Assembly: GCA_007130885.1 (NCBI GenBank)
Contig: SLRQ01000064.1
Span: 1-59,953 of the forward strand
DNA: 59,953 bases
DNA from: Deltaproteobacteria bacterium
GTDB taxonomy: Bacteria > Myxococcota > Myxococcia > SLRQ01
Direction: 5' to 3'
Shown: in pieces, positions 27,815 through 36,700 of the stretch
How the letters are laid out: every line of letters starts with the position of its first letter
Numbering within the stretch: the first letter of the stretch is position 1
Translations under genes and position numbers: made by a program
Notes under the pieces: model-generated
Told to the model about the DNA's origin: nothing
Database searches by the model: none
The model's input: only the letters and a program-made list of their open reading frames with translations

Positions 27815-29403
27815 TGGCCTTTACCCTCTTTTAGCTCTTTGTTGATTCGGACCGCGCACCAGTCGTGGCCGCACATGGAACAGTAATCGGTACGGTCTCT
27901 CGGTGCCGTTTCGCCGGGTTGCTGTTGCTGCGGTTTCTTCGCACCCGCCACGAGCTCTTCCTTGCGGGATTCCATGTCCTCTTCATGCATGGCCCTGGCC
28001 GTGTCGGGGTCGAAGGCCAGCTCGAAATGCCTGTTCCAATCGAGGGATGCTCGGGCTCTGGTGATCTCGTCGTCGGGGTCACGGCTGCCCGGCAAGCCGA
28101 GAGCCACGTCCGCGGCATGGGCGGCTATCTTGTAGGCAATGCAACCTTGTTTTACCGCGTCTTTCGCCGGGAGGCCGAGATGCTCCTTGGGCGTGACGTA
28201 ACAGAGCATGGCCGCGCCGTGATAGGCCGCTGCCGTCGCTCCTATGCAGCTTGTGATGTGGTCGTAACCGGGGAACATGTCTGTGACCAGCGGCCCGAGG
28301 ACGTAGAAGGGGGCTCCATGACACAGCCGCCGTTGAATCTTCATGTTGAACTCGATCTGATCGAACGGAACGTGTCCAGGGCCCTCCACCATGACCTGAC
28401 AGCCTGATGCCCAGGCACGCTCGGTCAGCTCCGCCAGTGTAGACAGCTCGAGAAGCTGAGCGGTGTCGGTTGCGTCGGCGACCCCCCCCGGCCGCAGCCC
28501 GTCACCGAGGCTGAAGCTTACGTCGTGCTCCCGCATCAGCGCGCAGATTTCGTCGAACATCTCGTAGAACGGGTTCTCCTTGCCATGATGGACCATCCAT
28601 TTCGCGATTAGAGAGCCGCCACGGCTCACTATCCCCATGAGCCGGTCGTCTAAGTGAGATAGGTGGCCTTTCAGGAGTCCCGCATGGACGGTGAAGAAGT
28701 CCACCCCTTGCTTTGCTTGCTTCTCGAGCTCCGCGAGAATGATGCCATAGGTGAGCTCCTCGACCGGCCGGTCTCTGATCATGGCGTAAATCGGCACGGT
28801 TCCGACCGGCACGGTGGCGGCCTGAATGACTGCTTCTCGGCAGTCGTCGATGTCTCCACCGGTGGAAAGATCCATCGCTGTGTCGGCTCCCCATCGAACC
28901 GCCCATTCGAGCTTGCAAAGCTCGTCGGTCGTACTCGAGGAGACCGGTGAAGCGCCGAGGTTCGCATTGATCTTGGTGCGGGCTGCTCTGCCAATGGCCA
29001 TCGGCTGCAACTGATGTCGAAGATGGGCGGGGTTCGCCGGGATTATCAGGCGTCCAGCCGCGATCTCGGCTCGAACCTGCTCCGGCGAGAGATGCCCTTC
29101 GGTCGTTGCGACCGCCTGCATCTCGGCGGTTACCTGGTTCAGGCGGGCACGCTCGAGTTGGGTGATGGCGGTGTCGCTGGTGGTACCCGGAACACCGCCG
29201 GGCGGCATGAAGTCCCATGCCGTCTTGTCGGACGGAGACGGCATTCCGGGGGTATCGGGGGAAGAGAAGGGCACGGGACCGCCCACGGCGGGAGGCATGG
29301 CGAAGCTTCCGGGGGTGCTTCCGCTGCCATCACTCGATGGGTCTGCTCCCAGCGGCGGGAGGGGGAGGTCGAGGTAGGCGTTCCGTCCCTTCTTGTCGGA
29401 CAT
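27808..29403 (-). CDS. thiC: Phosphomethylpyrimidine synthase ThiC, with a Pro/Gly/Ser-rich N-terminal extension
   Basis: A 531-residue radical-SAM enzyme converting aminoimidazole ribotide to hydroxymethylpyrimidine phosphate for thiamin. The core from about residue 81 (TQLERARLNQVTAEM) is standard, with INANLGASPVSS, WGADTAMDLSTGG and the C-terminal iron-sulfur motif CSMCGHDWC. The first 80 residues are low-complexity Pro/Ser/Gly and do not match the shorter ThiC class. The start at 29403 has CTGGAG upstream, so the extension is likely translated. A TPP riboswitch about 90 bp upstream controls it. No other thiamin gene is nearby. Confidence 0.96.
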   Translation of the reverse strand: MSDKKGRNAYLDLPLPPLGADPSSDGSGSTPGSFAMPPAVGGPVPFSSPDTPGMPSPSDKTAWDFMPPGGVPGTTSDTAITQLERARLNQVTAEMQAVATTEGHLSPEQVRAEIAAGRLIIPANPAHLRHQLQPMAIGRAARTKINANLGASPVSSSTTDELCKLEWAVRWGADTAMDLSTGGDIDDCREAVIQAATVPVGTVPIYAMIRDRPVEELTYGIILAELEKQAKQGVDFFTVHAGLLKGHLSHLDDRLMGIVSRGGSLIAKWMVHHGKENPFYEMFDEICALMREHDVSFSLGDGLRPGGVADATDTAQLLELSTLAELTERAWASGCQVMVEGPGHVPFDQIEFNMKIQRRLCHGAPFYVLGPLVTDMFPGYDHITSCIGATAAAYHGAAMLCYVTPKEHLGLPAKDAVKQGCIAYKIAAHAADVALGLPGSRDPDDEITRARASLDWNRHFELAFDPDTARAMHEEDMESRKEELVAGAKKPQQQQPGETAPRDRTDYCSMCGHDWCAVRINKELKEGKGQP

Positions 29404-29490
29404 GACGGCTCCAGGATGCGTTGTTTAAGCCGGCTTCAAGCAAGGGGACGGTCGCGGGGCTCGCCTCGGCTTTTCGTCCTTTCGGCGGCG

Positions 29491-29577
29491 CCCGCTCGTC
29501 CCTACGCCGGCATTATCCGGTTCAGGTTCAAAGGGTGTCATCTCAGCTCCCACTACAGTGGGAGCACCCCAGGCGGG
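29491..29577 (-). promoter_or_regulatory. TPP riboswitch (THI element) upstream of thiC
   Basis: Read on the minus strand, the conserved THI elements appear in order: GGGGTGC, CTGAGATGACACCC, GAACCTGAACCGGATAA and GCCGGCGTAGGGA. A P1 stem can form between CCCGC (29573-29577) and GCGGG (29491-29495). A weak TTGCTT-N17-TAGGCT promoter-like pair (29584-29612) would start transcription at the edge of P1. I see no terminator stem with a U-tract before the ATG, so translational control of the GGAG site is more likely than attenuation. Confidence 0.92.
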
Positions 29578-29615
29578 GGAGTCAGCCTAGTCGCCCCATG
29601 GGTTGGAAGCAAGGA

Positions 29616-30584
29616 TCAGACCTTCAGATAGCGGGCTTTCTCCTTTGAGCCTCCAATGATTTCTTCCACTATGGCTTTGACGGGCTTGATGGTGTCTATG
29701 AGGCCCACGGCTTGCGAACAAGACATGCTTCCGGCCGCCGTGTCTCCATTTTCGTACATCTCGCGTGCCGCCTTGCCGGAGACGTAGGGATATATCTCCG
29801 CGATGCCTCCGCCTTTCGCCTCCGCTTCGGCAGCCTTCCTGGATGCTTCGTTCATCCAAACCCTGTGCGCAAAGCCGACGGAACGCATTATGACGTCGGT
29901 GTCCTGCTCGGTTGCCTCGATCAACGCTTCCTTCACGTTTCGGTGCAATGGGCACTCCTCGGAGAGCATGAACCTGGTTCCGACAATCGCCCCTCGAGCG
30001 CCGAGCGCCATTACGGCCAAGAAAGTAGCGGCGTCCACTATGCCACCGCCGCCTATGACCGGAATGGCAAGGGCTCTGCTGGTGGCCGGAACAAGCACCA
30101 TGGTGGTGACGTTCAGGTTCCCGGTAGCGCCGCCGTTCTCGTATCCGACCACTGTCACCGCGTCGGCACCCATCTTTTCTGCTTTTTTGGCGTACCGGAC
30201 ACCAACGCACTTGTGCATCCACCGCAGGTCATGGGCCTTGAATGTCTTCACCAGGTCTTCCGGCGGCGCGAAACCCGAGGTCTCCACGATTGCTACGCCC
30301 TCATCGACCATGATTTCGACATACCGATGATTGTCCAGCTTTTCCATCATGGGAAAGAGGTTGATGTTAACCGCGATGGGCCTGTCGGTTAGATCCTGAG
30401 TCTTGCGCACGGCGTCGCGGAACCGCCCTTCATCCTTGAACATGGCGGATGCCAAGATACCCAGTGCCCCGGCGTTCGATATCGCGGCGACGAACGAGGG
30501 AGTCGAAAGGTCCATCATGGTCCCGCCAAGTAGCGGGTGCTCGATGCCGAGCAGGGTCTGCACGGGAGTTTCATAGTTTGTCAT
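29616..30584 (-). CDS. Nitronate monooxygenase (2-nitropropane dioxygenase) family flavoprotein
   Basis: A 322-residue TIM-barrel FMN enzyme. The family segments are IEHPLLGGTMMDLSTPSFVAA near the N-terminus, GADAVTVVGYENGG, IPVIGGGGIVDAATFLAVMALGARGAIVGTRF and a C-terminal YENGDTAAGSMSCSQAVG. The start is ATG 30584, where the conserved domain begins. Such proteins oxidise alkyl nitronates or act as enoyl reductases in lipid or polyketide chemistry; the substrate here cannot be told. It lies upstream of thiC but the riboswitch between them indicates separate control. Confidence 0.9.
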   Translation of the reverse strand: MTNYETPVQTLLGIEHPLLGGTMMDLSTPSFVAAISNAGALGILASAMFKDEGRFRDAVRKTQDLTDRPIAVNINLFPMMEKLDNHRYVEIMVDEGVAIVETSGFAPPEDLVKTFKAHDLRWMHKCVGVRYAKKAEKMGADAVTVVGYENGGATGNLNVTTMVLVPATSRALAIPVIGGGGIVDAATFLAVMALGARGAIVGTRFMLSEECPLHRNVKEALIEATEQDTDVIMRSVGFAHRVWMNEASRKAAEAEAKGGGIAEIYPYVSGKAAREMYENGDTAAGSMSCSQAVGLIDTIKPVKAIVEEIIGGSKEKARYLKV

Positions 30585-30753
30585 GCACGGCAACGTAGCA
30601 AACTCGAGGCGGCCGGGACAGTCACCTGCTCCCACGGCAACTTTGTCGTGATATCGAGGCGGGTGTCTTGGCCCGCGACGACTTAGCGGCGGAGGGCCGA
30701 AGCGGACAGGGTAGGTGCCCAGTGACTTCGGGACAGCTCGAAATAGGTTCGTC

Positions 30754-31164
30754 CTAATCGCGCTCCGGGCCTTTGTAGCCGGCGATTAGGGCTCGCACGG
30801 CGCGCCCGGCGTTGCGCGGCGCATCCGAAAGCGCCTTCGATATTCTGGGAAGCTGGGTCAGAGCCCTGGCGAGAGAGCCGGCTAGAGCAAGGGGGCTGGC
30901 GCCCTCGGCTCTAATAGCGATTTTGTCTTTCTTCTCGACATCTTCCAGTGCGCCCCTGGCTATCGTTCGGCTACCGTCGGAACGGATCTCCACTACCATT
31001 CTCGCTATGACGGGCAAGTCCTCATCCGTCGCCGGCACTTCCTTTGTTGTGCCTTCGACCGTCTCTTGTGACTGAACCTGTTCATTTGCCTCTTCTTTAC
31101 TACTACGGTGCTCGCGAGCTTCGCTTTCTTCACCCTCTCTTTGGCCCCTGTGCTCTTCGTTCAT
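30754..31164 (-). CDS. Acidic N-terminus, basic C-terminus protein of unknown function
   Basis: A 136-residue protein from ATG 31164, which begins 8 bases after the stop of the upstream membrane protein on the same strand, so the two form an operon. The first 45 residues are Glu/Gln/Arg-rich and disordered. Then comes a beta-like stretch (PVIARMVVEIRSDGSRTIARGALED) and a helical C-terminus rich in Ala/Leu/Arg. No family was recognised. Proteins of this shape are often small coupled partners of membrane proteins, but that is only inference. Confidence 0.6.
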   Translation of the reverse strand: MNEEHRGQREGEESEAREHRSSKEEANEQVQSQETVEGTTKEVPATDEDLPVIARMVVEIRSDGSRTIARGALEDVEKKDKIAIRAEGASPLALAGSLARALTQLPRISKALSDAPRNAGRAVRALIAGYKGPERD

Positions 31165-31171
31165 GGAATCT

Positions 31172-32056
31172 TCAGCGTATCTCGGTGCGACGCTCCTGAT
31201 CGGCTTCCAAATCTTCCAGGTTCCTGGACTCACGTGACCCTAGGCGGTACCAACTGGCGGACACCAAGAGCCAGCCCGCCAGCAATACGAAGCCCCCTAC
31301 GATGAGATAGCGCATCCTGCTCAGCCGGGCTCGGTGCTCGTGCAGCCCGAATCGTTCCCCTGGAGTTACGGGCATATCGCCGAATAAGCCCTTCCTGCTT
31401 TCGGCCCGCTCGAGACTAGCCCGGCTGGAAAGAGCCTTGTATTCCAAATCCATCTCATGCGGAAGCCGTGCGTCCGGACGTTCCGACAGGCGCCTCTTTA
31501 TGAGCTCTATACGGCGGTGGCAGTGATCCAGCTGCCTGTCGATCGCAAGCGCGGACAAGTAGTGTCTGGCTGCCTCGATCAGCTCGTCATTGCTCGACGC
31601 GGCTCCCCTATGGTTGCCGAGGAGAGCTTCCGCGGCCTCGATATGACGGTTGAGAATCGCCCCTTCGGAGGAACGGTGCTCATAAATCAAGTATGAGCCT
31701 CCGAGAATGAGATAGGCCAGCACCAGCGTTATCCGGCCCCAGGGAACCCTTAGGATCTGGACAGGTTCGGATGTGCCGGCGCTTGCGGTTTCCCGCGCGG
31801 GGGTTGTCGTAGGCGCCGGCGGTTCCTCTTGGTCGAGTTCGGGATCACCTATGGCGCTTATCCCGGGATCGGTATCCTCTCGATCGAGAAAAGCGGGAGG
31901 AGTGATGTTTGGATCCGTCTTCTCCGGTTTGTCTTCCGGCGAAGGCGACCCGGGTGCCGAAGCCGATTGTTCTTGCATGGCCGCGCCACATGAAGGGCAG
32001 AGCCCGTCAACGGCATCGACCATTTTCTCGCAGTTATTGCATCCAATAGGTGACAT
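31172..32056 (-). CDS. Zinc-ribbon membrane protein of unknown function
   Basis: A 294-residue protein from ATG 32056 with AGGTAGG upstream. The N-terminus carries a zinc ribbon (CNNC...CPSC) followed by 80 Pro/Glu/Thr-rich residues. Two membrane segments (about 108-125, ITLVLAYLILGGSYLIY, and about 250-270, LIVGGFVLLAGWLLV) frame a helical central domain with Arg/Leu/Glu heptads. The C-terminus is Arg/Glu-rich. I cannot name a function. It is followed with an 8-bp gap by the 136-residue protein, and preceded 16 bp upstream by the end of the LD-carboxypeptidase gene, so all three may be one transcript. Confidence 0.75.
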   Translation of the reverse strand: MSPIGCNNCEKMVDAVDGLCPSCGAAMQEQSASAPGSPSPEDKPEKTDPNITPPAFLDREDTDPGISAIGDPELDQEEPPAPTTTPARETASAGTSEPVQILRVPWGRITLVLAYLILGGSYLIYEHRSSEGAILNRHIEAAEALLGNHRGAASSNDELIEAARHYLSALAIDRQLDHCHRRIELIKRRLSERPDARLPHEMDLEYKALSSRASLERAESRKGLFGDMPVTPGERFGLHEHRARLSRMRYLIVGGFVLLAGWLLVSASWYRLGSRESRNLEDLEADQERRTEIR

Positions 32057-32072
32057 TGTCCTACCTAACAGG

Positions 32073-33026
32073 CTAGCCCGTACCGGGCTTCGATTTCCAG
32101 CCCATCCCTCCGGCCGAATCTTCCAGCGCCAGACTCCCCTCCCCGCAGTCGAGTACCGCGTGCGCTCCGAGGGGAAGAGGCAAGTTCAGATCCCCGTGGC
32201 CGATGGGGAACCCGGTGATCGCAGGCACCCCCCAGCTTCGAACCCGATCGGCAACGACGTCTAGGCAGGAGTATGCGGCATCCTTCGCTTCACACCCGGT
32301 AAGGCCGCCGATGAGAACACCACTGAGCCGCCTTGTGACACCTGCGAGCTCGAGGTGCGTAAGCATTCGATCGACACGGTACGGTGCCTCTCCAACTTCT
32401 TCGATCACCAGTATGGCGCCAGTGGGATCCGGAAAGAAAGGTGTGCCCAGGAGACGGGTAAGCAGGCTCAAGTTTCCCCCGAGCAATCTTCCGGAGCAAA
32501 GCCCCCTCCTTATGACCAGCGGAGGTTCCCACTCATACGGGTCGCGAGGTGCCTCGTTGCCCACTAGTCTCCATAAGAGATTTGATGCCTCCATCGAGCA
32601 GTCGTGGAGGCCGGCAACCATTGGGCCATGAAGCGTGACCAGCCCGTCCCGATTCAAGATGGCGTGGATTGCCGTGACGTCGGAGAAGCCTATGAAGAGC
32701 TTGCGAAGGGAAAGCATCCTCGAGGTATCGAGGTGGGGGAGAAGGCGCATGGAACCATAGCCGCCTCGTATAGCCCAAACTGCTCGGGCTTCCGTGTCGT
32801 CGAAGGCCTCTTGAAGCTCGGTGAGCCGGCGTTCGTCCGTGCCGGCCATGTAGCGGTTCGTTTCCAGTACATCAGGACGATATTTCGCGCGGAAGCCTTG
32901 CTCCTCTATGATTCGAACTCCACGCTCGAACCTATCCTTGTCGAAGAGGCCGGCCGGCGCCACGAGTCTGATGAGATCGCCCTCGGCGAGAGGTAAGGCT
33001 CGCATGTTATTGGAAGCGGAAGGCAT
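32073..33026 (-). CDS. ldcA: Muramoyltetrapeptide LD-carboxypeptidase (S66 family)
   Basis: A 317-residue serine peptidase that removes the terminal D-alanine from murein tetrapeptides during peptidoglycan recycling. The nucleophile Ser115 lies in FIGFSDVT, the Glu in ILVIEEVGE and the His in GFPIGHGD, the known S66 triad. The upstream RGGYGS segment is conserved. The start is ATG 33026; ATG 33005 is an alternative that drops seven residues. It faces away from the serine hydrolase gene; mpl follows that gene, so the recycling enzymes are adjacent but not in one operon. Confidence 0.9.
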   Translation of the reverse strand: MPSASNNMRALPLAEGDLIRLVAPAGLFDKDRFERGVRIIEEQGFRAKYRPDVLETNRYMAGTDERRLTELQEAFDDTEARAVWAIRGGYGSMRLLPHLDTSRMLSLRKLFIGFSDVTAIHAILNRDGLVTLHGPMVAGLHDCSMEASNLLWRLVGNEAPRDPYEWEPPLVIRRGLCSGRLLGGNLSLLTRLLGTPFFPDPTGAILVIEEVGEAPYRVDRMLTHLELAGVTRRLSGVLIGGLTGCEAKDAAYSCLDVVADRVRSWGVPAITGFPIGHGDLNLPLPLGAHAVLDCGEGSLALEDSAGGMGWKSKPGTG

Positions 33027-33106
33027 TGGCGCAGGTTACCCCCGAAGGCTGCGCAACGCCATAGTGGCTTCTAGGAGCCGGGCCATCTACGTTACTCTAT
33101 TATTGC

Positions 33107-34474
33107 ATGGCAACGATCGACCGAGTATCCCTGCTTTTAGAACGCGCTTGTCTCGATGGGACGACTCCAGGAGCCGCGTGTGTGGTGCTTCGAGACGGTA
33201 ATGTCGTCCACAGGTCCGCCCACGGTGTCACATGCATTCAGCCCCAAGATGCTTCAAGCGCGGTGAGGCTGGAAACAAGGTTCGACGTTGCATCTCTCAC
33301 CAAGGTTATGGCTACCACGGCCGTAGCCATGGCTCTTCACGGCCAGCGTTGCTTGGATCTTGATTCCCAAGTGGCGAAGTTTTTGGGGGATATAGACCCC
33401 CACGGGGGCTTCGGCCTGGAAGGGGGGGGGAAGACTTCCGGACGTGTCGTGAAGATCCTCGATCTATTGACCCATAGGTCTGGTCTTCCCGCCTGCCGGC
33501 CTTACTGGGAGGTGGTGGCAAACGATTCGTTGGCTTCCAGCTTGTTTACGAGGCTCGAAGAGCGGCCGAAGGGCATCCGCCGGATCGAGGCCTTCAGGCG
33601 GGCCCGTCATCTCATGAAGAATTTGGTCGCCTCTCAAAAGCCGGAGGCGGTGCCGGGCGCGCGGGCCGTTTATAGTGACCCGGGCTTCATCATTCTCGGA
33701 ATGGCGCTGGAGAAGGCGGGTGGTGCTACACTGGATGCATTGTTCAACCGATTGATAGCCGAACCATTGAGGTTATCCGAAACCTTCTTCATTGATGAGA
33801 CCGGCTCTTCACCGAGGAGGCCGACCGTCTGCGCCGCTACTCGTCAAGCAGCATCGCGAGGTGGTGACGTGCTCCTTGGGGAGGTTGACGACGACAACGC
33901 ATTTGCCATGGGCGGTGTCGCGGGGCATGCGGGATTGTTCTCGACCGTTGATGACGTTGCACGTTTCGGAGAGGCCATCCGACGTATTCATGCCGGAGAG
34001 CGTATCGGATCGATACGTCCTTGTACGGTGAGAACTTTCTTGACGCGGGACGCCGAGACGGTGGGCAGTACTCGCGCCTTGGGTTTCGATACCCCGTCTC
34101 CGGGTGGCGCGAGCGCCGCGGGGACACTCATGGATCGACGCCGCACCTTTGGACACCTTGGTTTCACCGGGTGCTCTTTATGGTTGGATCTCTCTCGGTC
34201 CTTGACAGTTGCTCTTCTCACAAACAGGATCCACGGCGACTATGAGCATGACGACAAATTGCTCGGCATTTCGGAGCGGCCGACCGCAAAGCGCGAAGAC
34301 CGCGAGTGCGGGACACCTGGAGGGCATTTGGACTCGACCTGTCAGCTCCCCATCAACGGAGAAGACGCTGCTTTGCTTGACCAGCGACTCATTCAAAGTA
34401 CCGGTCGGTCCACTGGCATCAAGGCGCTTCGAGCGGAGCTGCACGATCTAGCGGTAAGCACCACGGGCGGTTGA
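33107..34474 (+). CDS. Serine hydrolase of the beta-lactamase/penicillin-binding (S12) family
   Basis: A 455-residue hydrolase of the class C-like S12 fold, without signal peptide, so cytoplasmic. The SxxK motif is S63-L-T-K66, the second motif is YSDPGF and the third is FGHLGFTG, so the active site is intact. After VALLTNRIH, where relatives usually end within about 30 residues with a segment like IRALRPxLHD, there are about 60 extra residues before IKALRAELHDLAV. Lying beside ldcA and mpl, it may act on murein fragments as an amidase or carboxypeptidase. This role is inferred from context; esterase activity is also common in the family. Confidence 0.85.
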   Translation: MATIDRVSLLLERACLDGTTPGAACVVLRDGNVVHRSAHGVTCIQPQDASSAVRLETRFDVASLTKVMATTAVAMALHGQRCLDLDSQVAKFLGDIDPHGGFGLEGGGKTSGRVVKILDLLTHRSGLPACRPYWEVVANDSLASSLFTRLEERPKGIRRIEAFRRARHLMKNLVASQKPEAVPGARAVYSDPGFIILGMALEKAGGATLDALFNRLIAEPLRLSETFFIDETGSSPRRPTVCAATRQAASRGGDVLLGEVDDDNAFAMGGVAGHAGLFSTVDDVARFGEAIRRIHAGERIGSIRPCTVRTFLTRDAETVGSTRALGFDTPSPGGASAAGTLMDRRRTFGHLGFTGCSLWLDLSRSLTVALLTNRIHGDYEHDDKLLGISERPTAKREDRECGTPGGHLDSTCQLPINGEDAALLDQRLIQSTGRSTGIKALRAELHDLAVSTTGG

Positions 34475-34519
34475 AACCTCGCCGCCTTGTTTCCATCCAA
34501 CAGAGGGCACTTGGCCATA

Positions 34520-36031
34520 GTGAGCAAAGGGCATGCATCGAGGCGGGATTCGCCGAACTCGGGGGCGGATAAGGCACGGTTAATCACCGGTTACTCGCCA
34601 GACTCGCCGGAGATAGATCCGGACGAGCTAAGAGACGTTCATCTTCTGGCGATTGCGGGAACAGGCATGGGTTCGTTCGCCCAGCTTCTCCAGCAGGCCG
34701 GGTACCAGGTAAGAGGCTCGGACCATGGAGTGTGGCCCCCCATGTCGGATCGGTTGCGAGCAGCCGGTATCTCTTGGAAGGACGGCTTCAGGCCTGAAAA
34801 CCTAGTGCCGGAACCCGACCTCGTCATTGTCGGGAACGTGGTCCGGCGGTCCAACCCCGAGGCGGAGGCGATGCGATCCAGAAGGTTGCCTCACCTCTCT
34901 TTTCCCGAGGCACTGGGAGCCCTCTTCTTGGAGAAGCGACACTCCGTTGTAGTCGCCGGCACCCATGGAAAGACGACGACTACCGCCATTCTTGCTTGGG
35001 TTCTCCAGCAGGCGGGCCGGGATCCTTCATTCTTGATCGGTGGTGTGGCGGCGAACTTGGATGTGAGCGCCCGGCTAGGCATGGGTGAGCATTTCGTCGT
35101 GGAAGGCGATGAGTACGACACAGCCTATTTCGACAAGCGACCGAAGCTGCTTCACTACCGGCCGCGTACCGCGGTTTTGACATCGGTGGAGTTCGATCAT
35201 GCCGACATCTTCCGTGACACCGAGCACTACGAATCAGCTTTCTCTCGGTTTTTGAAGCTCCTCCCCCAGGATGGATACTTGGCCGTCTGCGCTGCCGACG
35301 AGCGTGCCCTGGAGATGGCGGAGTACCACGCAAATACAAACATCGAGACATACTGCGCAAGAGATGGCGTGGAGGCGGACTGGACGGCCTCCGACCTGAA
35401 AACGGGGCCGGATGGAGCGTCGTTCGTGTTGCGGCGCGGGGGCAAGGAGCTGTCGGTCGTCGGGTTACAGGTGGCCGGACGACATAACGTGGAGAATGCG
35501 CTCGCGGCGGCCGCGGTGGCGTGCAGGCTTGGACTGTCGGTGGAGGAGACGGTCGCGGGACTCACTACTTTCAAGGGGGTAGCGCGGCGCCAACAAGTAG
35601 TGGGGGAAGCGAACGGGATAACGGTGGTGGACGATTTTGCGCATCATCCTACAGCGGTCGCTGAAACCGTGACGGCTGTAAAAGCCAGGTTTCCCGGTCG
35701 CCGTTTATGGGCTGTGTTCGAGCCGCGAACCAACACCGCTCGAAGAAGCATTCACCAGGAGAGCTATCCCGCGTCCTTTCGTGACGCGGATATGGTCATC
35801 GTGGCCGCGCCACCTCCGCATCCCGACGCCATAGCCCCCGAGGAAAGATTGGATCCGAACCGCTTGGTCAGGGACATTGCGACCAACGGGCCATCCGCAA
35901 TGCATCTTCCGGATGTGGAAGCCATAATCGAACAGCTTTCCTGCGCGGTGAAGTCAAAGGATGTCATTCTGGTGATGTCCAACGGTAGCTTTGGTAACCT
36001 TCCGCGGCGCCTTCTTGAAACTTTAGAGTGA
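34520..36031 (+). CDS. mpl: UDP-N-acetylmuramate:L-alanyl-gamma-D-glutamyl-meso-diaminopimelate ligase (Mpl)
   Basis: A Mur-ligase of about 500 residues that joins recycled tripeptide to UDP-MurNAc. The diagnostic N-terminal motif is VHLLAIAGTGMGSFAQLL, which distinguishes Mpl from MurC; the ATP-binding GTHGKTTTT and the C-terminal Mur ligase domain with FAHHPTAV follow. The first 30-40 residues before the conserved domain are variable. No ATG exists in frame, so the start is a GTG (34520) or a TTG (34487 or 34511). It is 45 bp after the serine hydrolase and 68 bp before the superoxide dismutase. Confidence 0.9.
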   Translation: MSKGHASRRDSPNSGADKARLITGYSPDSPEIDPDELRDVHLLAIAGTGMGSFAQLLQQAGYQVRGSDHGVWPPMSDRLRAAGISWKDGFRPENLVPEPDLVIVGNVVRRSNPEAEAMRSRRLPHLSFPEALGALFLEKRHSVVVAGTHGKTTTTAILAWVLQQAGRDPSFLIGGVAANLDVSARLGMGEHFVVEGDEYDTAYFDKRPKLLHYRPRTAVLTSVEFDHADIFRDTEHYESAFSRFLKLLPQDGYLAVCAADERALEMAEYHANTNIETYCARDGVEADWTASDLKTGPDGASFVLRRGGKELSVVGLQVAGRHNVENALAAAAVACRLGLSVEETVAGLTTFKGVARRQQVVGEANGITVVDDFAHHPTAVAETVTAVKARFPGRRLWAVFEPRTNTARRSIHQESYPASFRDADMVIVAAPPPHPDAIAPEERLDPNRLVRDIATNGPSAMHLPDVEAIIEQLSCAVKSKDVILVMSNGSFGNLPRRLLETLE

Positions 36032-36098
36032 TTACTTGCGCCGGCCGGCTGTCAGGTACAGGTTTTCGGCAGCCTTTCACATTTCCGGAGGATACAAC

Positions 36099-36695
36099 AT
36101 GTCATTCGAACTTCCGCCGTTGCCGTACTCCCACGACGCGCTAGAGCCCCATATTTCGAGGCAAACCTTGGAGTTCCATCACGGAAAGCACCACAATACC
36201 TATGTGACGACTCTAAACGGCCTCATTGAAGGCACGCCGCTGGCTGATCAGCCCCTGGAAAGCATAATAAAGGAAGCATTTGGAAAGGATGATCTTCGCA
36301 CCGTCTTCAACAATGCAGCTCAGGTATGGAATCACGATTTCTACTGGAAGTGCATGCGCGCGGGAGGAGGCGGGAGACCGTCGGGTGGGCTTTTGCGGCG
36401 GCTGGAAGAGGACCTCGGCGGCTATGACGGGTTTCGGGCGCGAATGGAAGAGGCTGCTGTGAAGCAGTTCGGTAGCGGTTGGGCTTGGCTGGTGGATGAC
36501 GCGGGCAGGCTATCCGTCATGAGCACCGCTAATGCGGAGAACCCGATGTGTTTCGGTAAGAAGGCGCTGCTGACCATCGATGTCTGGGAACATGCATACT
36601 ACCTGGACTATCAAAACCGCCGGCCCGCTCACGTGAAGGCGTTTCTCGATAACCTGGTGGATTGGGACTACGTGGAGCGGATGCTGGAGACCTAG
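36099..36695 (+). CDS. sodB: Superoxide dismutase, iron type
   Basis: A 198-residue Fe/Mn superoxide dismutase converting superoxide to peroxide and oxygen. The metal-ligand segments are EFHHGKHHNTYV, WNHDFYW and DVWEHAYYLDYQN. The AAQVWNH and QFGSGWAWLV segments are characteristic of iron rather than manganese enzymes, although cambialistic types share them. ATG 36099 has CCGGAGGAT upstream and opens directly with FELPPLPYS. There is no signal peptide, so it is cytoplasmic. Confidence 0.95.
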   Translation: MSFELPPLPYSHDALEPHISRQTLEFHHGKHHNTYVTTLNGLIEGTPLADQPLESIIKEAFGKDDLRTVFNNAAQVWNHDFYWKCMRAGGGGRPSGGLLRRLEEDLGGYDGFRARMEEAAVKQFGSGWAWLVDDAGRLSVMSTANAENPMCFGKKALLTIDVWEHAYYLDYQNRRPAHVKAFLDNLVDWDYVERMLET

Positions 36696-36700
36696 GCTCT

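Noticed and set aside
33420..33440. Run of nine G residues in the S12 hydrolase gene
   Set aside because: It could hint at a phase-variable or error-prone tract, but the frame and the conserved motifs continue normally on both sides.
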